Counted from the first letter of the stretch, positions 1 to 11,330 are shown. The stretch: 64,000 bases of DNA from Datisca glomerata (GCA_003255025.1 QANY01013209.1:1364001-1428000), one strand, 5' to 3'. Notes: a model not told the origin generated them from the letters alone. A program made the numbers and translations.

Positions 1-525
1 GATATGACACCCATATGAGCAGTGTGCTCATGAAACACCTTAGGTGATCCCTTAGTAAACGGATCCGCAATCATGGAGCTTGTTCCGATGTGATCGATAA
101 ACAACTGTCCACTCTGAACCTTTTCCTTAACAACCAGGAACTTGATATCTATGAACTTTGACTTTATCGAGCTCCTATTATTATTAAAATAGAGAACTGT
201 TGATTTATCCACAAACTAACTTGAATGGTCTTTCAATACCATCCATTATGCGCAGCCTTGTGACAAAATTTTGTAATCATATTTCGTGATTGGACGCCTC
301 ATAACATGCTATGAACATTGTTGCCATGGTAGAATAAGCTATAAGAGATTCTTCAACACTTTTCCAAGACACAGCACCTCCAGCCAGCAGAACAATATAG
401 CCCGACATAGATTTCATATTATCTTGGCATCCAGCAAAATAAGAGTCAATATATCCAACGATCTCAATCTGATCGAACCTTCGATACGTGAGCATGTAGT
501 CTTTTATTCTCTGTAAGTACCGCAA
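1..525 (-). pseudogene. copia-1 RNase H and pol C-terminus, broken
   Basis: Minus-strand reading gives an open piece at 277-525 with the copia RNase H signature (GYIDSYFAGCQDNMKSMSGY, then GGAVSWKS and a degenerate TEAEY/ACYEA zone). Below 250 the frame shifts but still reads the standard copia pol ending (FLVVKEKVQSGQLFIDHI, IADPFTKG, FHEHTAHMGV). The conserved Asp of the first strand is kept, but the frame is interrupted. It is the degraded end of the copia-1 polyprotein. Confidence 0.85.
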
Positions 526-644
526 GACCTGTTTAGCTGCTTTCCAATAGTATATGCCTAGATTTCTTAAATATCATCCCAATATCTCAATCGCATATGT
601 AATATCCGGACGTGTACAAACATGAGCATACATCAAACTCCATA

Positions 645-1500
645 CTACTGAGGCATAGAGAATCTTCTGCATTTATTTTTCCTCAAAATCATTTTTAGGG
701 CACTGATTGAGACTAAACTTGTCTCCTTTAGCAATAGGGTATCACCAAGTTTGAAATCTCGCATGACATATCTTTTAACGACTTTTTCAATATAGCTCTT
801 TTGTGATAATCTAAGAATACTCTGAGAACGATCTCGGTGTATTTGAATCCCTAATACAAAAGAGGCGTCACCAAGATCTTTCTTCTCAACATTCTTAGCT
901 AGAAATCTCTTGGTGTCATGCAATAAGCCTATATCGTTGTTGGCAAGCAAGATGTCATCTATATATAAAACCAAAAAAATATGCTTGCTCTTACAGAACT
1001 TATGGTATATACAATCATCGACCAAATTCATCTTAAAATTGAACGAGATGATCACCTGATAAAACTTGAAATACCATTGTCGAGATGCCTGCTTGAGTGC
1101 ATAGATGGATTTCTTAAGTTTGTAAACAATATTCTTTGGGTCTCCTGACACAAAGTTTTCTGGTTGCACTATAAAAATCGTTTCTTCAATGTCACCATTG
1201 AGAAATGTCGTCTATACATCCATCTAATGCAACTCAAGATTAAAATGCGCCACCAATGCTATTATAATCCTAAAAGAGTCTTTCGTAGAAACTGAAGAGA
1301 AAATTTCTTTATAGTCAATGTATTCCTTCTGTGTAAAGTCCTTTGCGATAAGGATGAGACTTGTATCTTTCCACATTACCTTTTGAATGCCTCTTGATCT
1401 TAATAATCAATTTACAACCAACGGGTTTCACACCTTCTAGTAATGGGACAAGATCCCACATTTCATTGTCCTTCATGAACTTTATCTCATCATTCATGGC
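645..1500 (-). pseudogene. copia-1 reverse transcriptase, broken
   Basis: Two minus-strand open pieces, 1315-1497 and 645-1169, make up most of an RVT_2 domain. The first has MWDLVPLLEGVKPVGCK, the conserved entry into the RT domain, and KRHSKGNVERYKS. The second has KKSIYALKQASRQWYFKF, the catalytic motif LVLYIDDILLANND, and KDLGDASFVLGIQIHRDRS. The catalytic YIDD is intact, but the gap at 1170-1314 contains stops and a frameshift and there is no continuous polyprotein. Confidence 0.9.
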
Positions 1501-2357
1501 ATCAATCTACTTCTGAGAATTAAAACTTTCCATTGCTTAACGGAAGTTTATCGGGTCATCTTCCATCACTCTGATGTCTACCTCATGTTCTTGAATAAAT
1601 ACAATGCAAATGTTTGGTACTGCACTTCTCATCTCTCTAGTAGATCTCCTTAATGGCATAGGTTCTTGAGATGGTAGAGTTTATTCTTCTAGAACAATCT
1701 CTTGAATGGGAGATTCTCCGATGTTGTCTTGATATGTTGTGTCATGAGTAATGTCAGGGACGCAATCCTGATCAATACTAATAACACATGTGAGACTATC
1801 AACATATTCCTCCTAAAAGATAAAATCTTTAACTTTATCTCCCATCTGCAAACTCAGAACCCCGAAAGAACCGGGCATTTCCCATTTCAAAATTCACCCC
1901 AGTTGTGGAATCATAAAATTTGTACCCCTTGGATCTTTTAGAATATCCAACAAAATAGCAACTCATCGTCCTAAAATCTAGTTTCTTTTCATTAAGCCTA
2001 TGAGGCCTTGCCTCAGCTGGACATCCCTAAACGTGCAAATTCTTTAGACTATGCTTCTTGCCAGTCAAAAACTCATATAAGGTTTTGGCAGTCACTTTAG
2101 TTAGAACTTTGTTAAGGATATAAGTTACAGCCTTAAGTGCTTCATCCTAGAGTGATTCTGGTAAGGTAGAATGACTAATCACACTCCTCACCATTTTCTT
2201 AAGCGTTCTGTTGCATCTTTTAACAAAATCATTCATAGTAGGTGAACCAGGCATTGTGCATTGTGGGACGATACCATATTCCTCTAAGAATTCAGCAAAC
2301 GGTCATGGACGTTGTTCACCTAAACTGTCATATCTACCATAGTATTCACCATCACGG

Positions 2358-3490
2358 TCAGATTATTTTGTTGAGCAAATTAAAATTTCCTATTGCTTCA
2401 ACCTTAACTGTCTTTAGCAAACTAAATTTTTCGTCTCCAAAAGAACAAGCATAACCAGCTTTGTCCAAAACAGTAACAAAAATCAAATTCCGTCTAAAAG
2501 ACGGTACAATAAAAGTTTCATCAAGATCTAAAAAATCAGTTTTTAACAATAATCTAAATTTTTCTATTGCTTCAATCTCAACTGTTTTGCCATCTCCCAC
2601 GTAGATATCTCTTTCAGCATCATTTGGCTTTCGGTAATTCAAGTAACCCTGCATAGACACACCGATGTGAGTTGTTGCACCAAATTCTATCCACCACGTG
2701 TGTCTAGGAATCAAACTTAAATTAACTTCAAAATAAAGGAAATTAAAAGGCATACATTTCTTGACATGTCAAGTTTGATAGTTAGTGCATTGCTTTTTCC
2801 TATGCCCTTCAGCTCAACATAAGTAACAACCATTACCTTCCGGATCAACCGATTTCTTTTATTGTTTCTTGTGTAGTAATGTATGTGCGGCAACCTTATC
2901 TTTCTTCCTTTTCTTTCCCTTGCCCTTATCGTTAGAGGTAGAGGCCAGGTCAGCACTTTTTATCTTATCATGTTTCACCATTTCATCTTCCTAAACAAAA
3001 TGTGAGATGAGCTCATTTAGAGACCAAGTCTCTTTCTGACAGTTGTAGCTCACCTTAAATTGACTAAACTGTGCCGGAAGGGATATCATAACCATATACA
3101 CAAGAAAGCTCTCAGAGAGTTCAAGCTAAATGCTTTCAACCTTGAAACAATATGAGATATTTCCATAACGTACTTCCTGATATTACTTTTACCTTTATAC
3201 CTCACTTAAATCAGGTCTAACAAGAGCATACAATTTTCTGTCTTTTCGTTCTTGACAAACCACATTACAATAACTAAAAGGAAATACTTAGTTATAGTTA
3301 TCTTTTCAGATATAGTGCCCGTGAATATTTCTGGAATGGCCTTCTTCATGATCAACATACACATGCAATTTGATTTCTCCCACCTTTTCATATCCCTCTT
3401 TTCGTCAGAGGTGCTTTTATCTGTAAGAAATGAAGGAGAATCAATCTTTAATATAAGATCAATGCTGCTTAATTACGAAGGAAATTCTTT
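2358..3490 (-). pseudogene. copia-1 gag, zinc knuckle and protease region, broken
   Basis: Reading down from 3490 on the minus strand: SLTDKSTSDEKRDMKRWEKSN (degenerate) and MIMKKAIPEIFTGTISEKIT are copia gag. The zone around 3000-3060 resembles KWSLNELISH. A K/R-rich stretch with a decayed CCHC knuckle follows at about 2800-2950. The open piece 2358-2753 then gives TWWIEFGATTHIGVSMQGY, where the protease DSGA motif has become EFGA, and FIVPSFRRNLI of the gag-pre-integrase region. The changed protease Asp and several stops show it is dead. Confidence 0.85.
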
Positions 3491-3499
3491 CTTAATCTA

Positions 3500-4605
3500 G
3501 AGAGTGCCCTTTCGTTAAGCGCATCGAGATTTCCGACCCATTTTCTGTCGTGAGGTTGAGTTCCTTATCTAGAAGCATACTGAGATAGATAGTCATAGGA
3601 TTGGGCTTCCTATTCTGCAGCGTTGTTTGAAGCTGCTGAATTCAGTGTGAACGAGTAAGTGAACCCTGGGAGTTGTCGGCGGCTCGACGATCAAGGACCC
3701 TCCTGCCGTCGTTTCAGTGACTCATAGGGCTTCCCTCAGCTCAGTCTTTTTGGTTCTTGAGAATGGTCGCCACCTCTCCCAGAACATAATGTAATCGCCG
3801 CCGAGAATAAAGATGTTGTGCCGGGTGACTGGAATCCTCTGAGGTCAACTGAACAGGCTGACAATCGGCAGAAGATGCTGAGCAAAGCTGCTGGCCTGAA
3901 GAGTGGGGCTGATCCGTAACATCAACTGCAGAAGAATGAGGTTCGAGTTGATGAACAGGAGAAGGCCGCTACTGTGCTTCCAACTACCGCCCACTACATC
4001 AGTATAGTTTAAAAGCAGAGTCCACAAGTGCAGCTTCATCATTTTTCCAATTAAGTGACAATATAGTCGATCTAAAAGTGCCAGCCGCCGTAGGTAAGAC
4101 TGAGAGTGGGATTTCCGCGTCTAAAGTTTCGTTCTTTGTTTGGTTACAGTTCATGCCCACTCGTCATGAACCCCCGCCCGCCCCCTTCTTCATCTTTTGA
4201 GCAGGGTAAAAAGGACTTGTTTCTTGAAACACCTGCACAGGTACCTACGTAGTGTAGTGTCGGTCGCACATTCAACATAGCGGTCCGTTAAGGAAGTGAA
4301 ACGAAGCCAAAGCTTGATTTTACTAACTGGCTTGCTCTGGTTCTCTTGTGCCTTGATGGCACTCGGTAACTAGTTAGTGTCCTTGCTTCTCAATGCGCTC
4401 TTTTTTTGACTGCTTTCAAAGGGGAATGAAGGCCTTCCTCAGATCTATTCCCATGTTCCGATCTTTCCATTTTTTTTACCCATTTCTTGGGGAGAGTCTC
4501 CCAACTATATTTGAAAATGATACATTGCTCTTTGTCAAGGAGTTGCATAAGGAATGAGTTCGCAATGACTACCACAAGAAAGCCGCCCATCCATAATTTC
4601 AAGCA
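3500..4605. other. Probable nuclear insertion of mitochondrial DNA (NUMT)
   Basis: This block is visibly richer in G+C than the AT-rich sequence to its right and has no retrotransposon reading frame. Its right end carries a nad9 start (separate entry). The rest looks like plant mitochondrial spacer, but I recognise no other mitochondrial gene in it. Its left border coincides with the cut end of copia-1 gag and its right border with a return to AT-rich DNA at about 4605, so it was either inserted into the copia element or joined there by a break. The mitochondrial origin of the part at 3500-4380 is inference. Confidence 0.55.
4441..4519 (-). pseudogene. nad9: Fragment of mitochondrial nad9 (5' end)
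   Basis: On the minus strand this codes FKYSWETLPKKW, then VKKMERSEHGNRS. That is the N-terminal part of plant mitochondrial NADH dehydrogenase subunit 9, a complex I subunit made in mitochondria. Similarity begins a few codons after the usual start and stops abruptly after GNRS, where the frame runs into unrelated sequence. Only about 26 of some 190 residues are present. The upstream frame (KLWMGGFLVVVIANS) is in frame but is not part of the standard protein. It is a non-functional relic supporting organelle-to-nucleus transfer. Confidence 0.8.
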
Positions 4606-5346
4606 CTATCAAGAAATCATCTTTTCAGGATTTGAAGTTTGAACCAATTAAAACTGGAATTGAATTAATGTTGGTCGTGATATTAGCTGGAGTAATAATT
4701 GAACAGAGAACAAGAAAAAACAAAATAATCACACATAAATCCCAATAATAATAATAAATTTATATAAAATTAAATCCATCTCAAGACACCGGACACTCCA
4801 TTAATATTTTAACTTTGGCCAAAAATATTAATTTGTAAGTGATATCTTGGTGTAGTAATCAAACACTGATGATAAAGAACATATCGAACAAGAAAACCTT
4901 CATTTGGGCTGATTTATTGTTCGCATGTAGCCCAAATAATCATCGCGTACGTATACCACAGATGCACATATAATTATATAAAATACTTACCTTCCTTTGA
5001 GCTTCCTTTGGGCCGGTAAAGATTCACATAAGTTCCGCTCACATAACATTTTATATTTTAAGATAAAATTAATTTTCACATGAGATTTCACATTGGCGAC
5101 ATGTTGTTTCAATTAATTCACCTCAAAATATATATAACATACCAATGTTCTAATTTAAAATTGTATCGTAATTAACCTTAAACTAATTGATAAATAATTC
5201 ATTTTACGATCCTTAAAAAATGTTTTGAAATTATCTAATCAAATAATCCATAAAACAAAATTAATTTATTAAATAATCCTTAAAACTAATTTAATTAAAC
5301 GAATAATTAAATTAATTAAAAAATTTATACAAGACAAACAAGGAAA

Positions 5347-5470
5347 GGGCTGGGGAAAACCCAGCCTCTTTATGTGTTGCGGGCTAAGCCCGCAACATCT
5401 CCTTTGGAGGGCTGGGAATTTCCCAGTCCTCATTGTGTGCCGCGGGCTTAGCCCGCAGCATCTCCTTAAT
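5347..5470. repeat. Two tandem GC-rich palindromic units (~62 bp each)
   Basis: Two diverged head-to-tail copies (about 5347-5408 and 5409-5470). Each starts with a short hairpin, GGGCTGGG..CCCAG, and carries a near-perfect palindrome: TTGCGGGCT-A-AGCCCGCAA at 5378-5396 and GCGGGCT-T-AGCCCGC at 5442-5456. Each ends with ATCTCCTT. The contrast with the AT-rich surroundings is strong. A third decayed piece (GCAGGTAGGCCCGTAGC) follows. The function is unknown. Confidence 0.8.
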
Positions 5471-6085
5471 GCTGCAGGTAGGCCCGTAGCCTAGATACCC
5501 AATATTTTTTTTCAGAAATCATAGTGTATAGGTCACATTTTTAACTATCAAGTTGATATATGATAAAAAATTATAGAAGTAAATTAATAACCCTTTCAAT
5601 TTTTTGATAATTTTTATCCCAAGAACATCCTCTATGTGTTGCAATCAACTACCTTTTTCATTCTTTCTAATAGTCTTGTAGTTTCGGATACAATGATGGA
5701 GATTGTGTTCCATGTAGTTTCAGACATAGTGAGAGTGAGTTTCTTTTATTTTTTATGTTTATGGGTGAATATAACAATTTGTGTGATTTATAAGAGAATT
5801 AAAGACTAATTTTTAAGGAACTAGATTTGTGAGAAGATGGGTAAAACGGAAACGTTAAATTTGAATTTTGAAAAAAGAGAATTATCCTCACGAGATTAGA
5901 GATTTGGTGAGTTTTTTTATTCTTTTGGCCGTAGAAAATAATAAAACCCATAAAGGATTAGCTTTGTTAATGGACATTTTTTACATCAAATCTTAAAAGA
6001 TGCCATTTACTTACTTGCATTGATTAAATAGGGCCAATCATGTTATTTTCTCAATCTTTTTAAATATCTTTCAGCAGCTTGATCT

Positions 6086-6122
6086 ACATGTTCACGGGTT
6101 ATGGGTTTACCCGTGAACATGT
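6086..6122. repeat. Perfect 14-bp inverted repeat, 9-nt loop
   Basis: ACATGTTCACGGGT at 6086-6099 and its exact reverse complement at 6109-6122, separated by TATGGGTTT. No adjoining gene uses it, so it cannot be called a terminator or operator. Confidence 0.85.
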
Positions 6123-6402
6123 CAACCCTAAGGTTTTCTTTACCTAAGCTGCGAGTTCTTGTCGCCGCGACCTTGACAGCGACTCTTCTTTATCGCCACG
6201 GCTTTCTGTCATAGTCGTCGCGACCAGACGCCCACAGCTCTCCTTGCCAGCGCGTCTAAATCGTTGAACCAATCGCTTGCCACTGTCAACCACCATCACT
6301 AGTCGGGAGTCCAAATTTAATCAAATATATAGCAAATATACCAGAAAAATACCGTTCTAAAATCTAATAATTTTTATACAATTATTAAATTCAAGAACTC
6401 CA

Positions 6403-6442
<40 letters not shown>
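6403..6442. repeat. Compound microsatellite (AT)10(AC)10
   Basis: Twenty bases of AT repeats at 6403-6422 run directly into twenty bases of AC repeats at 6423-6442. It is a plain simple-sequence repeat, likely length-polymorphic. Confidence 0.95.
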
Positions 6443-6443
<1 letters not shown>

Positions 6444-6479
6444 TATAATCATGAATCTAAAATTAAAATCTGATTCTCA

Positions 6480-7010
6480 ATTATTCAACATGAATGAGTC
6501 AGATATCACTTGTTAGATAAAATTATTTTCAGTATAGACCGTATCTTAAAACCCTAAGAACTTATGTTGAACACATCAAAAATCAAATAACTATTAAAGC
6601 GGAAGCGTACCTAAATCCATAACAGTAGATTGTAATTTAGAACAGAGCGGTTGACCTTTCAGATCTACAGGATTCTCTACTAGAGAGTCCTCTTTGATTA
6701 AGCATCTCTATTTTCTCTTTAAGGATGAGATATTAGGGAGAATATAATGTTTTTTCTTCGTCGTGTGACTTGAGGACCATAACTACTTAAACATATTTAT
6801 CATCTTTTGATATTTCTATTTTAGCTCATCATAAAAATAGAAATTATCCTAAAGCATTTACACATCAAAATGTCTACAACCTATCAGATACATTAAAACT
6901 CAAATACTAAAATTTTAGCTGATCACTTTTAATTGTGTTTAACTTTATTTGACAGTCTGTAACACATAATTATTCATATATAAGTCTAAATTTAGACTAA
7001 GGATCCAACA
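6480..7010 (-). repeat. Candidate copia LTR, minus orientation
   Basis: Read on the minus strand the segment begins TGTTGGATCC at 7010. Its inner part (6598-6690: AAGCGGAAGCGTACC on the plus strand, then AGATCTACAGGATTCTC) is wording I associate with LTRs of Tork-type copia elements. It could be the 5' LTR of copia-1, separated from its body by the mitochondrial insertion, or a solo LTR. The far end is not defined, and no clean primer-binding site was found beside it. Confidence 0.4.
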
Positions 7011-8690
7011 TTGGGAGCTTGAGATTATAGAATTAGAGTAAGTTGGTGCATCAGAAGTTATATATTGAACGAGAATTTTGTAACATATTTAACATCAAAA
7101 TGAAGGAAAAAAATATTAGGGTTAAGGTTGCAATAGATTGGTAAAAAAATAATTTTTCAAAATATGTTGTTTTTATGTAGCGGGATTTGATGTGTCGAAA
7201 TTCTTATGTTATAAATTCAAAATATAAAGCTTAATTAAAGATCAAAGACGCACTCTCTTTTGTTTTCCTTTTTTGTCTCTGTTGTATACTCTTTTCTTCC
7301 ACTAGAATCAAGCATGTTTAGCCAATTACACGTAAAGAATCTTTGACAAAAGAAAAATTACACGTAAAGAATCTATTTGATGTCTGGATCAAATTAAGTT
7401 GATTACTTACTAGACTAACCTAGTTGTAACTTCTCTTAAATAATATCTCAATAACTTCCAAGTTTTGGATACTTAAAATTAATTTTGTACTAAAATTAAC
7501 TACTCTTGTAAGCATTTTGTCAACAGGTATATAGCAAATTATTAAGAAATGTTCCCGAGTATAAAGAAATAGGATTTGAGATACAATTATTGCTATAAAA
7601 GTTTTCATAACCATAAATGTGCCTCTAAATAAAGTGCTCCCTAAACATAGACAAAATTAACAATAATTGAATTTGTGCCTTTTCTAATGACTTTTCTACG
7701 CTTTGAAGCGCTTTCGAAGAACATAAAATAACATCTCTTCGAATATGCAACTAAGTCTAGGGAAATAAGTTATGAAATAATATAAAATCAAATCTTTCTT
7801 CAAATATTTAATCCGTTGTTAGTGTATATGATCACTAATTTAGATTTGACAGATGAATATATAAAAAAATACTTCATTCTAAATTAAGAGATATACTAAT
7901 AGTATTGAGTCATCGTATTGAAACGTCATAAACAATATTTAGTACTATATTATATTACTCTCATGTATCATTGGAAGCGATTGACCCAGAAATTATTCTA
8001 AGTATTTTCAGGGTCGCTTGCATAATATCTTTTATTCGTAGAAATATAATTGCTTTTATACAATTAGATATAAAATTATTTATTTTTTAAGTACGGGTTA
8101 AACTATGATTCGAAACTATCACTTTTAAAATTACGAGCGTGGAGTTTTGTTAAATTAGAACACTGAGCACGGATGGAGTAGACATTTTTAAATTTGGTTG
8201 CAATTTTAAAACATCACAAATCAAGAGGAGGGCAGGAGATGGAGACACGTATCAGTTGTAACTAGCAAAATTGAAGGACCTTTATGAGAAAAGAGAATCG
8301 TAGACTTGAAGTACGGAGCTTTCTTTATTGTCAATGATGTTTACATGTTCGCAGTGTACAAACCGCGTCGTCAAAGCGCGACTGTGATGTCCACGCGGCT
8401 CCACGCATTTCCCCCACAACGGCTTTTCTACGCGGCCCCCTATGGTCTTCCCAACCCCACCCTCCCCATCCTTTCTCTCTAGAAAGCTAGTTCCATAGAT
8501 ATAGAATAAACAATAAAAATTTAATTAGTAGAGTGTTAGAAAATTTAAAATAATGAACAAATATACAATAGTTAAAAATATATGCGTGTATAATAATTAT
8601 ATAAAATATTGTGTGCTTGTAAATAGGGGTGATGTTAGAGGATCTATACTCTATAGAATGGTGGTAATCATTTGCATATCTCATTTTATT
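7011..8690. other. Non-coding stretch
   Basis: Nothing coding recognised. It is AT-rich throughout except for a short GC-rich island at about 8350-8480, which contains CGCG words and a C-rich run before CTTTCTCTCT. That could be the relic of a promoter or 5' leader, but no reading frame follows it. Confidence 0.5.
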
Positions 8691-8905
8691 TAAAGTCTTA
8701 GAATTTAACTCAACTAAAAAATTAACTTAAGAGTTTAAGGTTGTTCTGAACTTATATTCTTAGCTCAATATTTCTACTCAGACGATGTAAGATTATTTCC
8801 TCAATACCCCTCGTTACGTGCATGCCGGTCATTTGCTTGGTCATTGTCACGTGAAAATGTAGTTTGAGCTCAGTCGTGCTTGAGTTTGACTCTGATACCA
8901 TGTAA
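8690..8905 (-). repeat. Left arm of a ~215-bp inverted repeat flanking copia-2
   Basis: Its reverse complement matches 11115-11330 with many substitutions. Shared blocks include ATTGAGCTAAGAATATAA, a stretch like AATAATCNTACATCG, CACGTGA and AAGCACGACT. At its inner edge (about 8886-8902) the minus strand reads ACATGGTATCAGAGTC. TGGTATCAGAG is the usual copia primer-binding site, complementary to initiator Met-tRNA. This suggests the repeat is the 5' leader of some retroelement family. Confidence 0.75.
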
Positions 8906-9159
8906 ATACTTATAAGAAAAGGGTAATCAAGGTGATTATTATTGAACTCAGTGACCTTTCACAAAAAAGGCTAAGTCTTATATATTAGTTAATCTAGAGA
9001 AGACAGTAAGAAGAGAGTAAGCTTGCATGAGCTGCATGAAGGTATTACACGTGCATAACAAAAGCTAAAACTCCTTAACTAAGTCTTCTAACTATCTTAA
9101 TAAAAACCAATGATAGAAGCATTAACTACAAACTAAATCAGCCACTACTTCCCTTAGTA

Positions 9160-10855
9160 TCCCCCTCAAGTGAAAAGGGGTATTTACAACCTTAACTTGG
9201 AAGCCAGATACTGATATCGAGGAGTTGAGAGAGGCCTTGTCAATAAGTCAGCAACTTGATCAGCATAAGAGACATATCTAAGTTGAAGTTTCATGTGAAG
9301 CACCTTGTCTCAAATGAAGTGAATATCAAGCTCTATATGCTTGGTTCTAGCATGCATAATAGGGTTGGATGAAAGAGTAATTGCACCGACATTATCAACC
9401 CAAAGGATTAGAGGCTGAGTAAAAAACATCATATAACATATTTCTAATCCAAGCGATCTCAGCTGCATCATTTGCCATGGACCTATATTTACTCTCAATG
9501 CTCGATCATGAGACCACAATTTACTTCTTTGATGACTGGGATATCAAACTTCCACCTAGGTAGATCATGCATGCCCTTGTTGATCTTCTGACATTCAAGT
9601 TCACAACCCAATCAGAATTTGAATAAGCTTGTAGTGTGAAGGATATTTAAGGCTGAATGTTTAAACTAGCAGCAATGGTGCCTTAAAGTATCTAAGAACT
9701 ATCTTAGAAGCAAGCCAATGTGTAGTAGTTGATTGGTGCAAGAATTGATTTAATTTATTGTAAATGAAACCTATATCAGGTCTTGTCATAGATAAGTACT
9801 GAAGAACACTTATTATGCTTATAAATAGTGTTATATCAGTAAAAAGGACTCCATCAGACTCACACAACTTCAATGTAGATCTAGCAGGAGAAGGAGATGG
9901 TTTGGCTCCATCCATGTGGGCCTTTCTCAAAATGTCAGCAATATATTTAGATTGAGAGATATAGAAGCTAGTTTGATCTCAATACCAAGGAAGTAGTGAA
10001 CCTATACCAAATATTTCAAAGCAAAATTTTGATTCAGATCATGAATAATTCTGTCTGAATTAGTAGAATTATTTTGTAAGCAATATATCATCTACATAAA
10101 CTAACAGACACATCACAGTCTTAGAGATTTGTAAATGAACAAGGATGTATCAGACATAGATGGAATGAAATCCCAATTTATATATTCTAGATCTAAGCTT
10201 ATTATACCAAACTCTTGGAGCTTGTTTAAGACCATAAAGAGTTTTCCTTAATCACAAACATGTTGAGGTTTTAAGGATTCCTGAAAACCATCTAGTGGTT
10301 TCATGTAAACTGATTCTTATGGAGTATCATTTAAAAATGCATTATTCACATCAAGTTGTTTGACACTCCAACCAAATGAAACTACTACATGGAGAATTAA
10401 CATCACAGTTGTAGGCTTCGCCATAGGACAAAAGGTCTATGAGAAATCGATTCTTGGTGTTTGATTGAAGCCTTTGGTCACCACCTGGCCTTATGTCTAG
10501 AATGATGCCATCTAGTTTGAGCTTAACCTTAAACATTCATTTATTTCCAACTAAAGTCATAGAATGAGAAAAAGGTACCAACTCCCATTTATAGTTCCTT
10601 AATAATGCATTATAATCATCTAACATTGCCTGCTTCCAATGAGGATTAACAATAGACTCTTTAACATTTATAGGTTTAGTTGGTGAAAGGTTGATTGCCA
10701 AGAGATGTTGTGTGATAGAAAAATCTTTTGGTTTAACAATCTCAGCTTTTGATGTGGTAATCATAGAACGGTTAGCAGGCGCTGCTTATTTGGTTGAGGA
10801 ATGGAATTTGAAGGCTTTTAAGTTTCATTGGTGGGATTTATGTCAATGGTCAGGA
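9160..10855 (-). mobile_element. Ty1/copia pol remnant (copia-2)
   Basis: Minus-strand pol in several broken frames. At 10537-10764 it reads MITTSKAEIVKPK, KESIVNPHWKQAMLDDYNAL and WELVPF, the entry to the RT domain. At 10351-10536 is a frameshifted continuation. About 10050-10350 is degraded RT. At 9661-9930 it reads DGAKPSPSP, LQYLSMTRPDIGFIYNKL and TTHWLASKIVLRYFK, the RT-RNase H connection. At 9310-9519 it reads [17 protein letters not shown] and [14 protein letters not shown], RNase H. A decayed polypurine tract (CTTGAGGGGG on the minus strand, about 9163-9172) marks the 3' end. It is inactive. Confidence 0.9.
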
Positions 10856-11101
10856 ATGGAGCAAGAAGAAGGACAAACATTCTTGGTTGAATCAAACTCC
10901 ACCAGCAATACTAGTACTACAAACAATGTTGCGAGTGTCAGAAGCTTCTTCACGATTACTCTAAATATTGTTGTTTCAATGAAATTGGATATGAGTAATT
11001 ATGTATTATGGAGATCTCAAGTAGTACCAGTAATCTTGGGACATAGATTGAAAGAAATAGTGTTCAATCTAGAAGAAAAACCAGAAAAAATTCATGAATG
11101 A
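10856..11101 (+). pseudogene. copia gag N-terminal fragment, opposite in direction to the adjoining pol
   Basis: Starting at ATG 10856 the plus strand codes a Ser/Thr/Asn-rich leader (SNSTSNTSTTNNVASV), then FTITLNIVVSMKLDMSNYVLW and QVVPVILGHRL. That is the start of a copia gag (the family reads VKLDxxNYLLWKxQ). It stops at 11099-11101 after 81 codons, far short of a full gag. Directly to its left the pol of copia-2 runs on the minus strand, so the two halves are in inverted order. Either an internal inversion or two different insertions could explain this. Confidence 0.75.
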
Positions 11102-11114
11102 GGGAGGATATCTA

Positions 11115-11330
11115 AATTGGTACTAGAGTTAACTTAAGCACGACTGGCCCGTACTACCTTTTCACGTGACAGGGGCCAGGAAAAAGATCTGTCTGCACGT
11201 GACGGGGATATTGAGTAAATAATCCTACATCGATTGAGAAAACGTATTGAGCTAAGAATATAATCTTAGAGTAACTCTCTACTGTTAAGTTACATTTTGA
11301 GTTGAATTAGGCTCTAAGACTTTAATATTT
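11115..11330 (+). repeat. Right arm of the ~215-bp inverted repeat flanking copia-2
   Basis: Matches the reverse complement of 8690-8905. It begins with a decayed primer-binding-like word (ATTGGTACTAGAG, compare ATGGTATCAGAG in the other arm), then AAGCACGACT, TTTTCACGTGACA, ATTGAGCTAAGAATATAA and the closing AGACTTTAATATT. Confidence 0.75.

Larger units (their letters stand above)
1..3500 (-). mobile_element. Ty1/copia retrotransposon remnant (copia-1), 3' part
   Basis: Decayed gag-pol read on the minus strand, so the 5' side of the element lies to the right. In order from 3490 down to 1 I can read gag (RWEKSN, MKKAIPE, GTISEKIT), the protease/gag-pre-integrase zone (HTWWIEFGATTH, MQGYLNYRKP), the start of the reverse transcriptase domain, RT proper with YIDDILLA, RNase H (DSYFAGCQDNMKSMSGY), and the typical copia pol end (ADPFTKGSPKVFHEHTAHMGV) at about 1-60. 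Many stops and frameshifts interrupt it, so it is not active. The 3' LTR lies outside the window. The right end of gag is cut at about 3500, where sequence of a different character begins. Lineage looks Tork-like from gag and protease wording, which is an inference. Confidence 0.9.
4606..6300. other. AT-rich non-coding stretch
   Basis: No gene is visible. The sequence is mostly AT-rich with short runs (AATAAT at about 4746, ATATAT at about 5128). A small GC-rich palindromic duplication at 5347-5470 and a perfect inverted repeat at 6086-6122 are listed separately. The part at 6125-6300 is more GC-rich and contains CGCGACC-like words, but no reading frame survives. Confidence 0.6.

Noticed and set aside
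10691..10855. Plus-strand open frame leading into the gag fragment
   Set aside because: This part is the antisense of copia-2 pol; only the portion from 10856 reads as gag.
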